Origin: a bacterium
GTDB taxonomy: Bacteria; Cyanobacteriota; Vampirovibrionia; Gastranaerophilales; Gastranaerophilaceae
DNA length: 64,000 nucleotides
Reading direction: 5' to 3'
NCBI GenBank assembly: GCA_017626055.1
Contig: JAGAJM010000014.1
Span: 1-64,000, forward strand
A model generated the notes under the pieces. It saw only the letters and a program-made list of their open reading frames with translations, searched no databases and was not told where the DNA came from. The position numbers were made by a program, and so were the translations under genes. This document shows, piece after piece, positions 19,035 to 27,236 of the stretch; the first letter of the stretch is position 1, and each line of letters starts with the position of its first letter.

Positions 19035-22000
19035 CTATTTACTTTTAATAAAAGCTGTTTTTTGATAAGGTGACATTTGCTTTAAAATTTTTACTGTTTT
19101 TAAATTTTTACAATCTTTTTGAACGTCTTTATATTGAGGATTGCCATATCCTAATGCCCATCTAAATCCTGCAGTTAAAGAAACACCATTTCTTCCACCG
19201 TTTTGAACCATAGCTTGACCAAATGCCATGAAATTATCTTTCATACGTTTTTGAACACCAACACCATATTGAACATATGGTTTAATACTCATACTCGGAA
19301 GTCTAACACCATCAGCAATAACATCAGTCTTACCCATAGCATTCCAAACCATACTTACACTCAAATATGGTTGCCAACCTGTTTTAGTATTTCCAATAAT
19401 TTTAACACATGGTGCAATTTGAAGTGCGTGCAATGACTCATTATCGACTCTAACACCTGCAGCATTAGTGTAATCAAAAGCATTTATAAATGTATAACTT
19501 AAAAGTAAAGATGGCTGTAATATACATTTACCCCCTTTAAATTCAAAATTATAACCAGTTTTGTTACCAACTCCAGAATACAACATAGCAAAATCTTCAC
19601 TACCATACATTGTTCGACTATCCGAAACGCTAGCTCCGACAGAAATTGTTGTAGCATTAAAGAAATTACCTTTATACAAGGTCATTGTTCCACCTAACAA
19701 ACCACCATTTTGATACGAATCAACACCAGAAAATCTTTGAGATGCACCATTATAACCAATATAACCAGTTAAAGCTCTATCCCAACCATTTCCCAATTGT
19801 TCAATTCTAGTATCAAAACCTATCAACGTTCCATAAGCTATATTACTAACACTAGGACCATTTTTTAATCCAACATTTTCAAATGTTGCATAAGATTTTA
19901 CCCAAGAACTACTATATTCATCATTGTTAAACAATGAAGCCTGTTGCTTACCAAAAGTTGAAATCGCATATTTATTCTCATCTCTAAACGCAATACGTTC
20001 ACGATAAGGCAAATTCATAAAATCAGAAGCATTTTTGAAAGAATAATTCATAGTCTGATTCATTGTACCTAACACCCCAACAGTAGCCACTACAGAAGAC
20101 GACAAAATCGCTGGGTTATAATCATTTACAACTTCTCCAGTTCCTCTTGAGAAAATAAAATCACCATTTGAATTATTATATTGAACACAATATTTATAAA
20201 TTGGGGCAAAAGCTGTAGTCACTTGCGTATCTTTTGATAACTCATCAAAACCGATATATTTCACACTATCTTTGAACCCATTAAAAGCAAAAGGAACAGA
20301 CACTGTTTCATTTATTGAATCAGAAAGCAAATTAATTTTATCTACATTAATGGACACCCCATTTTGAACAATTGTATTTTGAGGCAATCTGTCCATTTTT
20401 ACATTTGCCAAATCCGCATCTAAATCCAGCTTAAAATCACCCTTAATATTCAACGAATTCATAGTATGATGCTCTATGCTATCAGTGATTAGATTTAAGC
20501 GACCAGAATTTATAAGAAAATCTGAAGTTGCCAAAGCATTTGAATCTTTGACAAACAACGTAATATCACTCAATGATACATTTGCATTTTTAATCTGATT
20601 ATTTAAATTAACAAAACTATCAGAACTACCTTTAATCTCTACTTTGTATCCATTTTCACCAGCTATTGAATCATCTAGATTTATTTTTCCGCCATTAACA
20701 CTATTCAACGTCAAAGTTTTATCCTTATCAGCAATGAATATTGCATCAGCAGAACTCTCAGAAGAATTTCCTGAAATATCAATGGTAGTTGAATCCGCAG
20801 TAAGACTAACATCAGCAAGAGAATATATCGCAGAGCCGTTCACTTGTGTTGCAATATTATCTATCAATGAAACATTAGTTAGGTTTATAACAGCATTAGG
20901 ATTTGTTGCATCAATAACGGAACCTCGTTCACCACTTGCACCAGTAATTTTAATATTAGACACAAATAATTCAGTGTCATTTGACAGCTGGAACAAGCTA
21001 TGTCCTTGAGCATTAATTGTAGATGGCGTATCTTTTGACAAACCAATAATTTCAAATTTACCAGAAGCAGTTTCACCCAAATTAGCAGTAAGGTTGTAAT
21101 CATCTGGGGTTCTAAAAACAAAACTTCTCTGCTCAAACCCTAGCTTAGAATTTATTACCTTCAGACCATCAAAAATTGTACCATTGATTGTAATACTATC
21201 ATTAACAGTGTTTGTTGTTGATAACTCTATACCATCAGGAACAGTAACTATTTGATCATTATATATAACATTTTCGATATATGGAATCGTAATTATATTG
21301 TCTGATAATGCAAGTTTCAAACCAGCATTTTGAGTTTTCAAAAGTTGAACAGTTATAGGAGTTCCAGAATAAGAATTCAAACAATTTAATAACCCTATTT
21401 TAATAACACCAGATGATTCTTTTGTTGTTTTTATACTATCCCCAACTCCATTTATTAAATCAATATCAAAATTATAAACAGCAGTATCGTCAGATTTTAA
21501 AGTATAAAATTCACTTTCTCCAATTTTATTATCCACAAAATCAACAATCACATTTTCAACAGAAACATCAGCTTTTTGAATTTGATTAAACAAGCCAATC
21601 TTACCTGTAGAATCCCCTGTCAAATACACATTATAACCAGTTTGCCCATCAATATAATCATTAAAAATTATTTTACCATTATTAACGGCACTCAATGTTA
21701 AATTCAAATTATTTCCATCAACATATATAGCTTCATTTAACTTTTGCCCACCAACTTTAACATAGTTATCCGTAAATTCTGAAACTTTATTATCAGCAAT
21801 AATATTCAAGTTAGACTTTGTATATATAGCACCACCTCTTGCAACTCCTTTTGAATTAGTATTTTCATTATAGTTGCCAATAAATAATGAATTTATAATT
21901 CCACCCACTACATTATCATTTTCATCTTTTCGTCCAATGGTAACCCCAGAATCAATCATCAATGCGCCACCTTTTGACTCTTCACCACCAGCAAAAGTAT

Positions 22001-23270
22001 AGTTACCAATAAACTTGCCAGTTATATTACCTATAACAGAATTTGGATTTAAGTTAATAGCGCCACCATATGACTTTAAATTTAGAGATTTTGCATAGTT
22101 ACCTGTAAAATAATTAGCTATAATATCTCCAACAGAATAATTATTACCTACATAAATCGCACCACCTCTTGCTGGGTCATTAACCCCAATAGCATAATTA
22201 TTTTTAAAGTTTCCTTGTATTGCATTAGTAATATAACCTTCATTCTGAATTGCACCACCTTGCGCATGATTACCAGAAACGTAATTGTCTATAAAATCTC
22301 CTTTTATATTATTTATAGTGCCCTTGTCATTAAAAATCGCACCACCACGAACAAGTGAAGATGTTGAACGAATATAATTGCCTACATAATCACCATCAAT
22401 ATTACCAATTTGACCTCTGTAATTATATATCGCACCACCTTTACCCTCATTTACAGTAATCAATGAATTTTCCGTAAAATCACCACTAATTGACAAAGTT
22501 TGAGATGCATTATCTGTATAAATAGCTCCACCGTGAGCCGTTGTCGCAGTAATTCTATTACGTAAAAAATCGCCTTGAATATTTCCCATTGTTGAGTTTA
22601 CGCCATTAAATATAGCACCACCCTTACCAATTTTATCTACAGAATTTAAAATAATTTCATTTTCACTAAAATCCGCAGATATATCACCTATTGTTGAAGC
22701 ATTCGTATTCCAAATAACTCCACCTTGAGCTTCTTTATTACTTTCAATTATATTTTTTGAAAACAATGAATCTGTTATAGATAAAATTTTACCATTTACT
22801 TCATTTACTATCACACCACCATAAGTAGCACCCAAGGTTGAAGAAAGTTTATTCCTCAAAAATTGCCCACTTAATTTAGTAATTTCGGCACCTTTATTAT
22901 AAATAACAACACCTTTAATATCAGCAGTATCGTGTAAATATTTATTATCAGCAAAAGTTACATTATCAAAACTAGCTTTACCAGCAGACATTTTAACAAC
23001 TTGTCCAATTGAATTTTTTAAAGCAGTATTTTTTATATTAAGCGCAGCATCAACATTTGAAATAACAAAGCCAGAATAACCATTCAAATCTATTGTTGAT
23101 TTTTTATCACCATCAACAACACCATTTATATTCCATATCCCACTAACATTCCCTATATTTTGTTCAGCAGTATAAACAGAATCTGCAGAATTAAAATCAT
23201 AATCAGACACAACAGCACCATTAGTTGGAGTATTTAACCCAACTAATCCTAAAGCCAAATATATAGCCAA
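19035..23270 (-). CDS. autotransporter adhesin (paralog 2), start codon uncertain
   Basis: This is a type Va autotransporter of at least 1411 residues. It has about eleven GGA(I/V) repeats in the first 520 residues, a less repetitive beta-helix-like middle, and a C-terminal barrel (about 1065-1373) closely matching paralog 1. A 71-base stretch is identical between the genes (19213-19283 and 14106-14176). The start is odd. The frame stays open upstream to about 23390 but contains no ATG or GTG. The only canonical candidate is the TTG at 23270, which cuts into the signal peptide and has no ribosome binding site at proper distance. Upstream in-frame residues (ISKDTISKR) would restore the usual basic signal n-region, and AGAGG lies five bases before an in-frame ATC. 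The true start may be non-canonical or mutated. The gene may form an operon with paralog 1. Confidence 0.82.
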   Translation of the reverse strand: MAIYLALGLVGLNTPTNGAVVSDYDFNSADSVYTAEQNIGNVSGIWNINGVVDGDKKSTIDLNGYSGFVISNVDAALNIKNTALKNSIGQVVKMSAGKASFDNVTFADNKYLHDTADIKGVVIYNKGAEITKLSGQFLRNKLSSTLGATYGGVIVNEVNGKILSITDSLFSKNIIESNKEAQGGVIWNTNASTIGDISADFSENEIILNSVDKIGKGGAIFNGVNSTMGNIQGDFLRNRITATTAHGGAIYTDNASQTLSISGDFTENSLITVNEGKGGAIYNYRGQIGNIDGDYVGNYIRSTSSLVRGGAIFNDKGTINNIKGDFIDNYVSGNHAQGGAIQNEGYITNAIQGNFKNNYAIGVNDPARGGAIYVGNNYSVGDIIANYFTGNYAKSLNLKSYGGAINLNPNSVIGNITGKFIGNYTFAGGEESKGGALMIDSGVTIGRKDENDNVVGGIINSLFIGNYNENTNSKGVARGGAIYTKSNLNIIADNKVSEFTDNYVKVGGQKLNEAIYVDGNNLNLTLSAVNNGKIIFNDYIDGQTGYNVYLTGDSTGKIGLFNQIQKADVSVENVIVDFVDNKIGESEFYTLKSDDTAVYNFDIDLINGVGDSIKTTKESSGVIKIGLLNCLNSYSGTPITVQLLKTQNAGLKLALSDNIITIPYIENVIYNDQIVTVPDGIELSTTNTVNDSITINGTIFDGLKVINSKLGFEQRSFVFRTPDDYNLTANLGETASGKFEIIGLSKDTPSTINAQGHSLFQLSNDTELFVSNIKITGASGERGSVIDATNPNAVINLTNVSLIDNIATQVNGSAIYSLADVSLTADSTTIDISGNSSESSADAIFIADKDKTLTLNSVNGGKINLDDSIAGENGYKVEIKGSSDSFVNLNNQIKNANVSLSDITLFVKDSNALATSDFLINSGRLNLITDSIEHHTMNSLNIKGDFKLDLDADLANVKMDRLPQNTIVQNGVSINVDKINLLSDSINETVSVPFAFNGFKDSVKYIGFDELSKDTQVTTAFAPIYKYCVQYNNSNGDFIFSRGTGEVVNDYNPAILSSSVVATVGVLGTMNQTMNYSFKNASDFMNLPYRERIAFRDENKYAISTFGKQQASLFNNDEYSSSWVKSYATFENVGLKNGPSVSNIAYGTLIGFDTRIEQLGNGWDRALTGYIGYNGASQRFSGVDSYQNGGLLGGTMTLYKGNFFNATTISVGASVSDSRTMYGSEDFAMLYSGVGNKTGYNFEFKGGKCILQPSLLLSYTFINAFDYTNAAGVRVDNESLHALQIAPCVKIIGNTKTGWQPYLSVSMVWNAMGKTDVIADGVRLPSMSIKPYVQYGVGVQKRMKDNFMAFGQAMVQNGGRNGVSLTAGFRWALGYGNPQYKDVQKDCKNLKTVKILKQMSPYQKTAFIKSK

Positions 23271-23453
23271 TCTTTTAGAAATTGTGTCCTTGCTGATATC
23301 AACCTCTGATTTTTGAACAATAACATTTGGTAATAATCTAAAAACTTGATTATTACAACAAATATTTATAGTCGTACTGCTACCGCAATTTTAACTTTTT
23401 ATCTAATAAATTTCCTCATACTAATAAAGGAATTTATAACATTTAAAATGCGC

Positions 23454-23481
23454 AAAAAAAAAGCTTCTAAAGAAGAAGCTT
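23454..23481 (-). terminator. intrinsic terminator upstream of the autotransporter pair
   Basis: AAGCTTCT (23461-23468) pairs with AGAAGCTT (23474-23481). On the minus strand the hairpin is followed by nine T. No gene on the minus strand ends here, because coaD points the other way. It therefore ends either a small RNA from 23482-23700 or a leader of the autotransporter operon. Confidence 0.65.
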
Positions 23482-23679
23482 CCTTGGAATCTGTTACAAT
23501 TCCTCGTGTAAAAGATTAGTAGGTAGAAAGTAGAAGGTAGTAGTGTATATAAAACTTAGTTTATATATCTCTTATATACTTATAAAGTATTTTTGATATA
23601 TCAAATTGCGCAGAACATATTAAAACTTTACAAACCTTAACATGTTCAAACCCATGTCTGATCATGGTTTTGGCAGATA

Positions 23680-23708
23680 TTGAAAAAAAAAGCAAAGTAA
23701 ATTATAAT
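23680..23708 (+). promoter_or_regulatory. promoter of coaD
   Basis: TTGAAA (23680-23685), a 17-base spacer and TATAAT (23703-23708). The transcript would start near 23715, just before the coaD ribosome binding site. The rest of 23271-23680 has no gene. It holds a GTAGAA-rich stretch and a TTTGATATATCAAA palindrome near 23600. Confidence 0.75.
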
Positions 23709-23730
23709 CAACGTGAAAAGAGGATTTGTT

Positions 23731-24204
23731 ATGAAAATTGCAATATATCCAGGAAGTTTTGATCCTGTAACAAAAGGACATTTAGACATCTTAAAGAATG
23801 CATCAGAAATCTTTGACAAAGTTATTATTGCGGTGGCACACAATGGCGAGAAAAAAGGATTTTTGACAGTAGAAGAACGAGTAATGTTAATCAAAGAAAG
23901 CATAAAAGATTTCAATAATGTTGAGGTAGATGCTTTTGAGGGTTTGACTATTGAATATGCAAAAAAACACGGAGCAGAAGTTTTGATACGTGGATTGCGT
24001 GCGGTTTCTGATTTTGAATACGAAATGCAATTATCACAAACAAATAGTGCACTTTGTCCAGATATTAAAACAGTTTTCTTAATTACAAAACCGAAATACA
24101 ACTTTATTTCATCAAGTACAATAAAAGAAATTTTGAACAATGGTGGAGATATCTCAAAATTTGTACCAGACGCAGTTTTTGAATACTTAACAAGGGGTAA
24201 ATAA
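23731..24204 (+). CDS. coaD: phosphopantetheine adenylyltransferase
   Basis: CoaD makes dephospho-CoA from ATP and 4'-phosphopantetheine, the fourth step of coenzyme A synthesis. With the start at 23731 (AGAGG seven bases upstream) the protein has 157 residues, the usual size. It begins MKIAIYPGSFDPVTKGH, including the nucleotidyltransferase TxGH motif (residues 14-17). It also has VLIRGLRAVSDFEYE and the C-terminal ISSSTIKEI nucleotide-binding motif. An ATG six codons upstream lies before the ribosome binding site and is not used. It is the first gene of a probable run with the next gene, which follows after 15 bases. Confidence 0.97.
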   Translation: MKIAIYPGSFDPVTKGHLDILKNASEIFDKVIIAVAHNGEKKGFLTVEERVMLIKESIKDFNNVEVDAFEGLTIEYAKKHGAEVLIRGLRAVSDFEYEMQLSQTNSALCPDIKTVFLITKPKYNFISSSTIKEILNNGGDISKFVPDAVFEYLTRGK

Positions 24205-24219
24205 AGGGAGTCGATAATA

Positions 24220-24597
24220 GTGGAATTTAAGTCACTAGAAATTATCAAAGATTTAGAAAAACAAATCCAAACTGGTTATTCTTTGAGTATTTTCAAAGGA
24301 TACGTCGCGATTAACAAACGTGGTGTGGAAAAACTTATCGATGAACTTTATGCAAATTTACCAGATGATGTTGTGGCGGCAAGAACTTACTTAAAAAATA
24401 AAAACCAGCAAGTTAATTCCAATCAATCATCTGAAATTTTTGATAACATCAAAAAATTTGAAACACAAATTGAAGGACCTATACAAATTGCAACGCATGT
24501 CATTGTCAACGTTAAAGAGATAGAAAATTTACTTGACAAAATATACAGTTCATTACCGACAGAAATACAAGAGGCAAACATTTTAGACAAACAGTAA
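24220..24597 (+). CDS. unknown protein with two copies of a small YSL/LP module
   Basis: This 125-residue protein has no recognised function. It starts with GTG, nine bases after AAGGGAG. It consists of two copies of a roughly 50-residue unit: residues about 8-58 (GYSL..., NKRGVEKLIDELYANLP, AARTYLK) and about 74-122 (VNVKEIENLLDKIYSSLP, EANILDK). The same unit forms the N-terminus of the protein at 24697-25245. The two genes are therefore paralogous and probably act together. The unit is predicted to be helical. Neither membrane segments nor a signal peptide are visible. Confidence 0.8.
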   Translation: MEFKSLEIIKDLEKQIQTGYSLSIFKGYVAINKRGVEKLIDELYANLPDDVVAARTYLKNKNQQVNSNQSSEIFDNIKKFETQIEGPIQIATHVIVNVKEIENLLDKIYSSLPTEIQEANILDKQ

Positions 24598-24627
24598 AGA
24601 CATGTTAACAGTATTAAGAAGTATTAT

Positions 24628-24656
24628 TTGACAATTAAAATTTGCTTATGTAATAT
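24628..24656 (+). promoter_or_regulatory. promoter of the gene at 24697
   Basis: TTGACA (24628-24633), a 17-base spacer and TAATAT (24651-24656). It gives the downstream gene its own transcript of about 34 leader bases. Confidence 0.8.
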
Positions 24657-24696
24657 GTAATTATAAAATGTAGTAGGGATAAAAGGGATATTAGAC

Positions 24697-25245
24697 ATGC
24701 CACAAAATGGAGTGTATGATTTACTTAAATTATTAGAAATCGCTGTTGATGACGGCTATTCTTTGGGTAAATGGACTTTAGTAAACAAAAGAGAAATCGA
24801 AGATTTAATCGATAGAATATATGCAGCTTTGCCTGTTGAAGTTCAAGAAGCAAGATTATTCTTAAAACGTAAAGAAGAACTTCAAAATGAAGCTCAACAA
24901 AAAGCTAATAAAATTTTACAAGACGCTCAAGCTGAAGCTGACAGAAAACTTTCTGAGTCAGATCAATTGAAAGCTATTGAACGTGAAGGTATCAGAATTA
25001 AAAATGAAGTTGTAGAAGATTGTGAAAAAATGAAACACATTGCACTTCAAGATGCAGAAAACGTAAGACTTCAAGCAACAGATGAAGCATTAAAAATTAG
25101 AGAAAATGCTGAATTATACGCACAACAAGTTTTAACAAGTTTAGAAGGCAACTTAACTCAACTTCAACAAGGTGTAAAAAACTGCCAAATCTATGTTGAA
25201 CAACTTAGAACAGATGCCGTTAGCAAATACGGACAACGTCGCTAA
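24697..25245 (+). CDS. coiled-coil protein with YSL/LP N-terminal module
   Basis: This 182-residue protein has an N-terminal unit (LLKLLEIAVDDGYSLGK, NKREIEDLIDRIYAALP, EARLFLK; residues about 8-55) shared with the gene just upstream. A long, charged, Ala/Gln/Glu-rich coiled coil (about 60-170) follows. The pattern resembles the ATP synthase B-subunit and DivIVA-like scaffolds found in cyanobacteria and Firmicutes. That is only a structural likeness. It has its own promoter, an AGGGA ribosome binding site and a terminator, so it is a single-gene unit. The strong promoter suggests an abundant protein, perhaps in cell shape or division. Confidence 0.85.
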   Translation: MPQNGVYDLLKLLEIAVDDGYSLGKWTLVNKREIEDLIDRIYAALPVEVQEARLFLKRKEELQNEAQQKANKILQDAQAEADRKLSESDQLKAIEREGIRIKNEVVEDCEKMKHIALQDAENVRLQATDEALKIRENAELYAQQVLTSLEGNLTQLQQGVKNCQIYVEQLRTDAVSKYGQRR

Positions 25246-25268
25246 TTCCACCTTTTAATAAAAAATTA

Positions 25269-25299
25269 AAAAAGCACTCGGGAATCGGGTGCTTTTTTT
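25269..25299 (+). terminator. terminator after the coiled-coil gene
   Basis: AGCACTCG and CGGGTGCT form a stem around GGAAT, followed by seven T. Confidence 0.9.
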
Positions 25300-25332
25300 C
25301 TGTCAAAAATGTAGTATTTGTTTACAATTCAG

Positions 25333-25360
25333 TTGCAATTAATTTTGTTTGATATAAAAT
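25333..25360 (+). promoter_or_regulatory. promoter of the rpmG-secE-nusG-rplKA cluster
   Basis: TTGCAA (25333-25338), a 16-base spacer and TAAAAT (25355-25360). It would give a leader of about 80 bases before rpmG. Confidence 0.55.
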
Positions 25361-25380
25361 AATGTTATAAGCCGAAAAAG

Positions 25381-25405
25381 AGAATGTGTAACCCACATTC
25401 TTTTT
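25381..25405 (+). promoter_or_regulatory. attenuator-like hairpin in the rpmG leader
   Basis: AGAATGTG pairs with CACATTCT around a five-base loop and is followed by TTTT. It lies between the predicted promoter and rpmG. It looks like a weak intrinsic terminator in a ribosomal-protein leader and could set read-through. Confidence 0.45.
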
Positions 25406-25444
25406 AAATGGAAAATAAATAAATTAAGATAAGGAAATAAAACA

Positions 25445-25612
25445 ATGGGTATCAAAGGAAAAAATGACAGAATGGTAGTTCTAGCATGTGAAGAATGCAA
25501 AGAAAGAAACTACACAACAACTAAAAACAAAAAAAATCACAAAGAAAGAATGGAACTAAACAAATATTGTCCAAAATGCCAAAAACACACTGCGCATAAA
25601 GAGACAAAATAA
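25445..25612 (+). CDS. rpmG: 50S ribosomal protein L33
   Basis: This is a 55-residue ribosomal protein of the large subunit near the E site. The sequence begins [18 protein letters not shown] and carries two zinc-ribbon pairs, CEEC and CPKC, so this is the C+ (zinc-binding) form. AAGGA lies nine bases before the ATG. It heads the cluster rpmG, tRNA-Trp, secE, nusG, rplK, rplA, an order common in bacteria. Bases 25613-25692 between it and the tRNA contain only an imperfect hairpin (AGCTAAGT/ACTTAGCT), probably a processing site. Confidence 0.97.
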   Translation: MGIKGKNDRMVVLACEECKERNYTTTKNKKNHKERMELNKYCPKCQKHTAHKETK

Positions 25613-25692
25613 GTAGCTTAGTTGAAAGCAGCTAAGTTGCTATGTTAACAAGACACTTAGCTCTCAGCTGCTTATCTTCCTAGCTACTGTAT

Positions 25693-25765
25693 GCGTCCTT
25701 AGTTCAGTTGGTAGAACGTCGGTCTCCAAAACCGGATGTCGAGGGTTCGAGTCCTTCAGGGCGCG
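25693..25765 (+). tRNA. tRNA-Trp (CCA anticodon)
   Basis: The acceptor stem GCGTCCT pairs with AGGGCGC with one G-U pair. The D arm is GTTC...GAAC, the anticodon loop CTCCAAA gives CCA, and the T arm has TTCGAGT. The discriminator is G and the CCA end is not encoded. Its place between rpmG and secE is conserved in many bacteria. Confidence 0.97.
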
Positions 25766-25798
25766 AGTTTTAACTTTAAAATAAAGGATTATAACAAA

Positions 25799-25990
25799 AT
25801 GAATTCAACAGTAGAAGCAATCAAAACATATTTTAAAGGTGTAAAAACAGAATGGGGCAAAGTTAGCTGGCCTGAAAAAAGACAAGTTATTTTTGAAACA
25901 TTCGCAGTAATTTTTATCACATTTGTTTTTACTGTGGCAATTTTCGTTATAGACCTAGTATTCAAAGGCCTACTTAGCCTAATTAAGTAA
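25799..25990 (+). CDS. secE: preprotein translocase subunit SecE
   Basis: SecE is the small clamp subunit of the SecYEG channel. The 63-residue protein has the single-membrane-span form: an amphipathic helix with the conserved WGKVSWPEKRQV segment (about residues 18-29), then one hydrophobic helix. The ATG at 25799 follows AAAGGA. A frame extending upstream would overlap the tRNA and is not used. SecA, its partner, is at 514-3159. Confidence 0.97.
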   Translation: MNSTVEAIKTYFKGVKTEWGKVSWPEKRQVIFETFAVIFITFVFTVAIFVIDLVFKGLLSLIK

Positions 25991-26019
25991 AAAATTTAAG
26001 CAAAATATAAGGGTGGCTT

Positions 26020-26658
26020 ATGACTAAAAACGAAAAAACAATGGAAGAACAATTGAATGAAGATATCTTAGCTGAAAAAGCTGAGGCTGAAGCTATTGAA
26101 GCTGAAGCTAACGAAGCAAAAGAAGCTAAGAAAAACCAAAAAAGATGGTACATTGTTCACACTTATTCAGGATACGAAAACAAAGTTAAAGTTAACTTAG
26201 AAAAACGTATCGAATACATGAATATGGGTGATAAAATTTTCAGAATTGAAGTTCCACAAAAAACAGTAACCCAAATGAAGTCTGGTAAAAAACAGGAAAA
26301 AGAAGAAAAAATCTTCCCTGGCTATGTACTTGTTGAAATGATTATGGATGAAGACAGCTGGTACGTAGTAAGACACACTTCAGGTGTTACAAAATTCGTG
26401 GGTTCTGCGAAAAAACCTATTCCTGCAAGAGAAAGTGAAATCAAAAAGATTCTTCACAGATCTACATCTCAAGTTGAAAAAATCGAACTTGATGTTAAAG
26501 CAGGTGACAAAGTTAGAATTATTTCTGGTCCATTTGCAGACTTTGATGCTGATATTATTGAAGTTTACCCAGATAAATCTAAACTTAGAGCAAACGTTTC
26601 AATCTTTGGACGTGAAACTCCAGTTGAATTGGAATACAAACAAATCAACAAATTATAA
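26020..26658 (+). CDS. nusG: transcription termination/antitermination factor NusG
   Basis: NusG binds RNA polymerase to reduce pausing and links it to Rho or the ribosome. The 212-residue protein has an NGN domain starting at RWYIVHTYSGYENKV (about 42-56) with EKIFPGYVLVEM, and a C-terminal KOW domain (AGDKVRIISGPFADFDADI, about 162-180). The first 40 residues are an acidic, Ala/Glu-rich extension not found in short NusG proteins. AAGGG lies upstream of the ATG at 26020. NusG, NusA and the boxA at the left edge point to conventional rRNA antitermination. Confidence 0.98.
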   Translation: MTKNEKTMEEQLNEDILAEKAEAEAIEAEANEAKEAKKNQKRWYIVHTYSGYENKVKVNLEKRIEYMNMGDKIFRIEVPQKTVTQMKSGKKQEKEEKIFPGYVLVEMIMDEDSWYVVRHTSGVTKFVGSAKKPIPARESEIKKILHRSTSQVEKIELDVKAGDKVRIISGPFADFDADIIEVYPDKSKLRANVSIFGRETPVELEYKQINKL

Positions 26659-26662
26659 TAAT

Positions 26663-26698
26663 GTCATTCCGAAGGCGCTAGCCCCAGGAATCTCATAA
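26663..26698. repeat. half copy of the palindromic repeat, copy 3
   Basis: GTCATTCCGAAGGCGCTAGC and GGAATCTCATAAC resemble one arm of the element at 12029. It lies between nusG and rplK. The second arm is missing. Confidence 0.5.
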
Positions 26699-26716
26699 CA
26701 GTTAGTACAAACAAAT

Positions 26717-26744
26717 GTGGAAGGGACGCCCCCGTTTGAACCAC
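26717..26744 (+). promoter_or_regulatory. L1-stalk-like RNA element before rplK
   Basis: The RNA reads GTGGAAGGGACGCC...TTGAACCAC, with GTGG pairing CCAC. It resembles the L1 stalk of 23S rRNA (GUGGGAGG, GGACGCC, UUGAAAUACCAC). It ends just before the rplK ribosome binding site. L1 is known to repress its own operon by binding such a mimic. Confidence 0.6.
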
Positions 26745-26758
26745 AAAAGGAGAAAAAA

Positions 26759-27187
26759 ATGGCAAAAAAAGTAACAGGAAAAATTAAGCTTCAAATCGAA
26801 GCTGGTAAAGCAAATCCAGCACCTCCAGTTGGTCCTGCTTTAGGTCAACACGGTGTTAACATCATGGATTTCTGTAAACAGTTCAATGCTAGAACTGAAT
26901 CACAAGCTGGATACATCATCCCAGTAGTTATTGATGTTTATGAAGATAAAAGTTTCACTTTCATCATCAAATCACCTCCAGCTCCAGTATTGATTAAAAA
27001 AGCATTAAATATCACTAAAGGCTCAGCAGCTCCTAACAAAGATAAAGTTGCATCAATTACAAAAGCTCAACTAGAAGAAATTGCTAAAATCAAGATGAAT
27101 GATTTGAACGCAACTTCTATGGAAGCAGCAGTAAAAATGATCGCTGGTTCTTGCAGAGCTATGGGTGTTACAGTAAAAGAAGATTAA
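26759..27187 (+). CDS. rplK: 50S ribosomal protein L11
   Basis: L11 forms the base of the GTPase-associated stalk. The 142-residue protein begins [18 protein letters not shown] and shows the conserved [22 protein letters not shown] (about 21-42), the [11 protein letters not shown] linker and a C-terminal RNA-binding domain ending [10 protein letters not shown]. The ATG at 26759 has AAAAGGAG upstream. The earlier in-frame start at 26717 would lie inside the L1-like element and is rejected. Confidence 0.98.
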   Translation: MAKKVTGKIKLQIEAGKANPAPPVGPALGQHGVNIMDFCKQFNARTESQAGYIIPVVIDVYEDKSFTFIIKSPPAPVLIKKALNITKGSAAPNKDKVASITKAQLEEIAKIKMNDLNATSMEAAVKMIAGSCRAMGVTVKED

Positions 27188-27190
27188 TTA

Positions 27191-27220
27191 GATGGAAGGA
27201 CGCAAGTCCGCTATTACCAC
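27191..27220 (+). promoter_or_regulatory. L1-stalk-like RNA element before rplA
   Basis: TGGAAGGACGCAAGTCC...TATTACCAC repeats the motif found before rplK and again matches the L1 stalk (GGACGCCAGUC, AAAUACCAC). GGAC-GCAA-GTCC forms a GNRA-capped stem. It lies directly before AAAGGA of rplA. Confidence 0.55.
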
Positions 27221-27236
27221 GAAAGGAAATTAAAAA

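Noticed and set aside
23646-24248. 200-codon frame antisense to coaD
   Set aside because: coaD is certain. The antisense frame has no ribosome binding site or recognisable motif.
26384-26698. 104-codon frame inside nusG in another phase
   Set aside because: It overlaps the conserved KOW domain of NusG. Its sequence is Leu- and Lys-rich without motifs.
26717-26758. Upstream in-frame start for rplK
   Set aside because: It would translate the L1-like RNA element, while a strong AAAAGGAG directly precedes the ATG at 26759.
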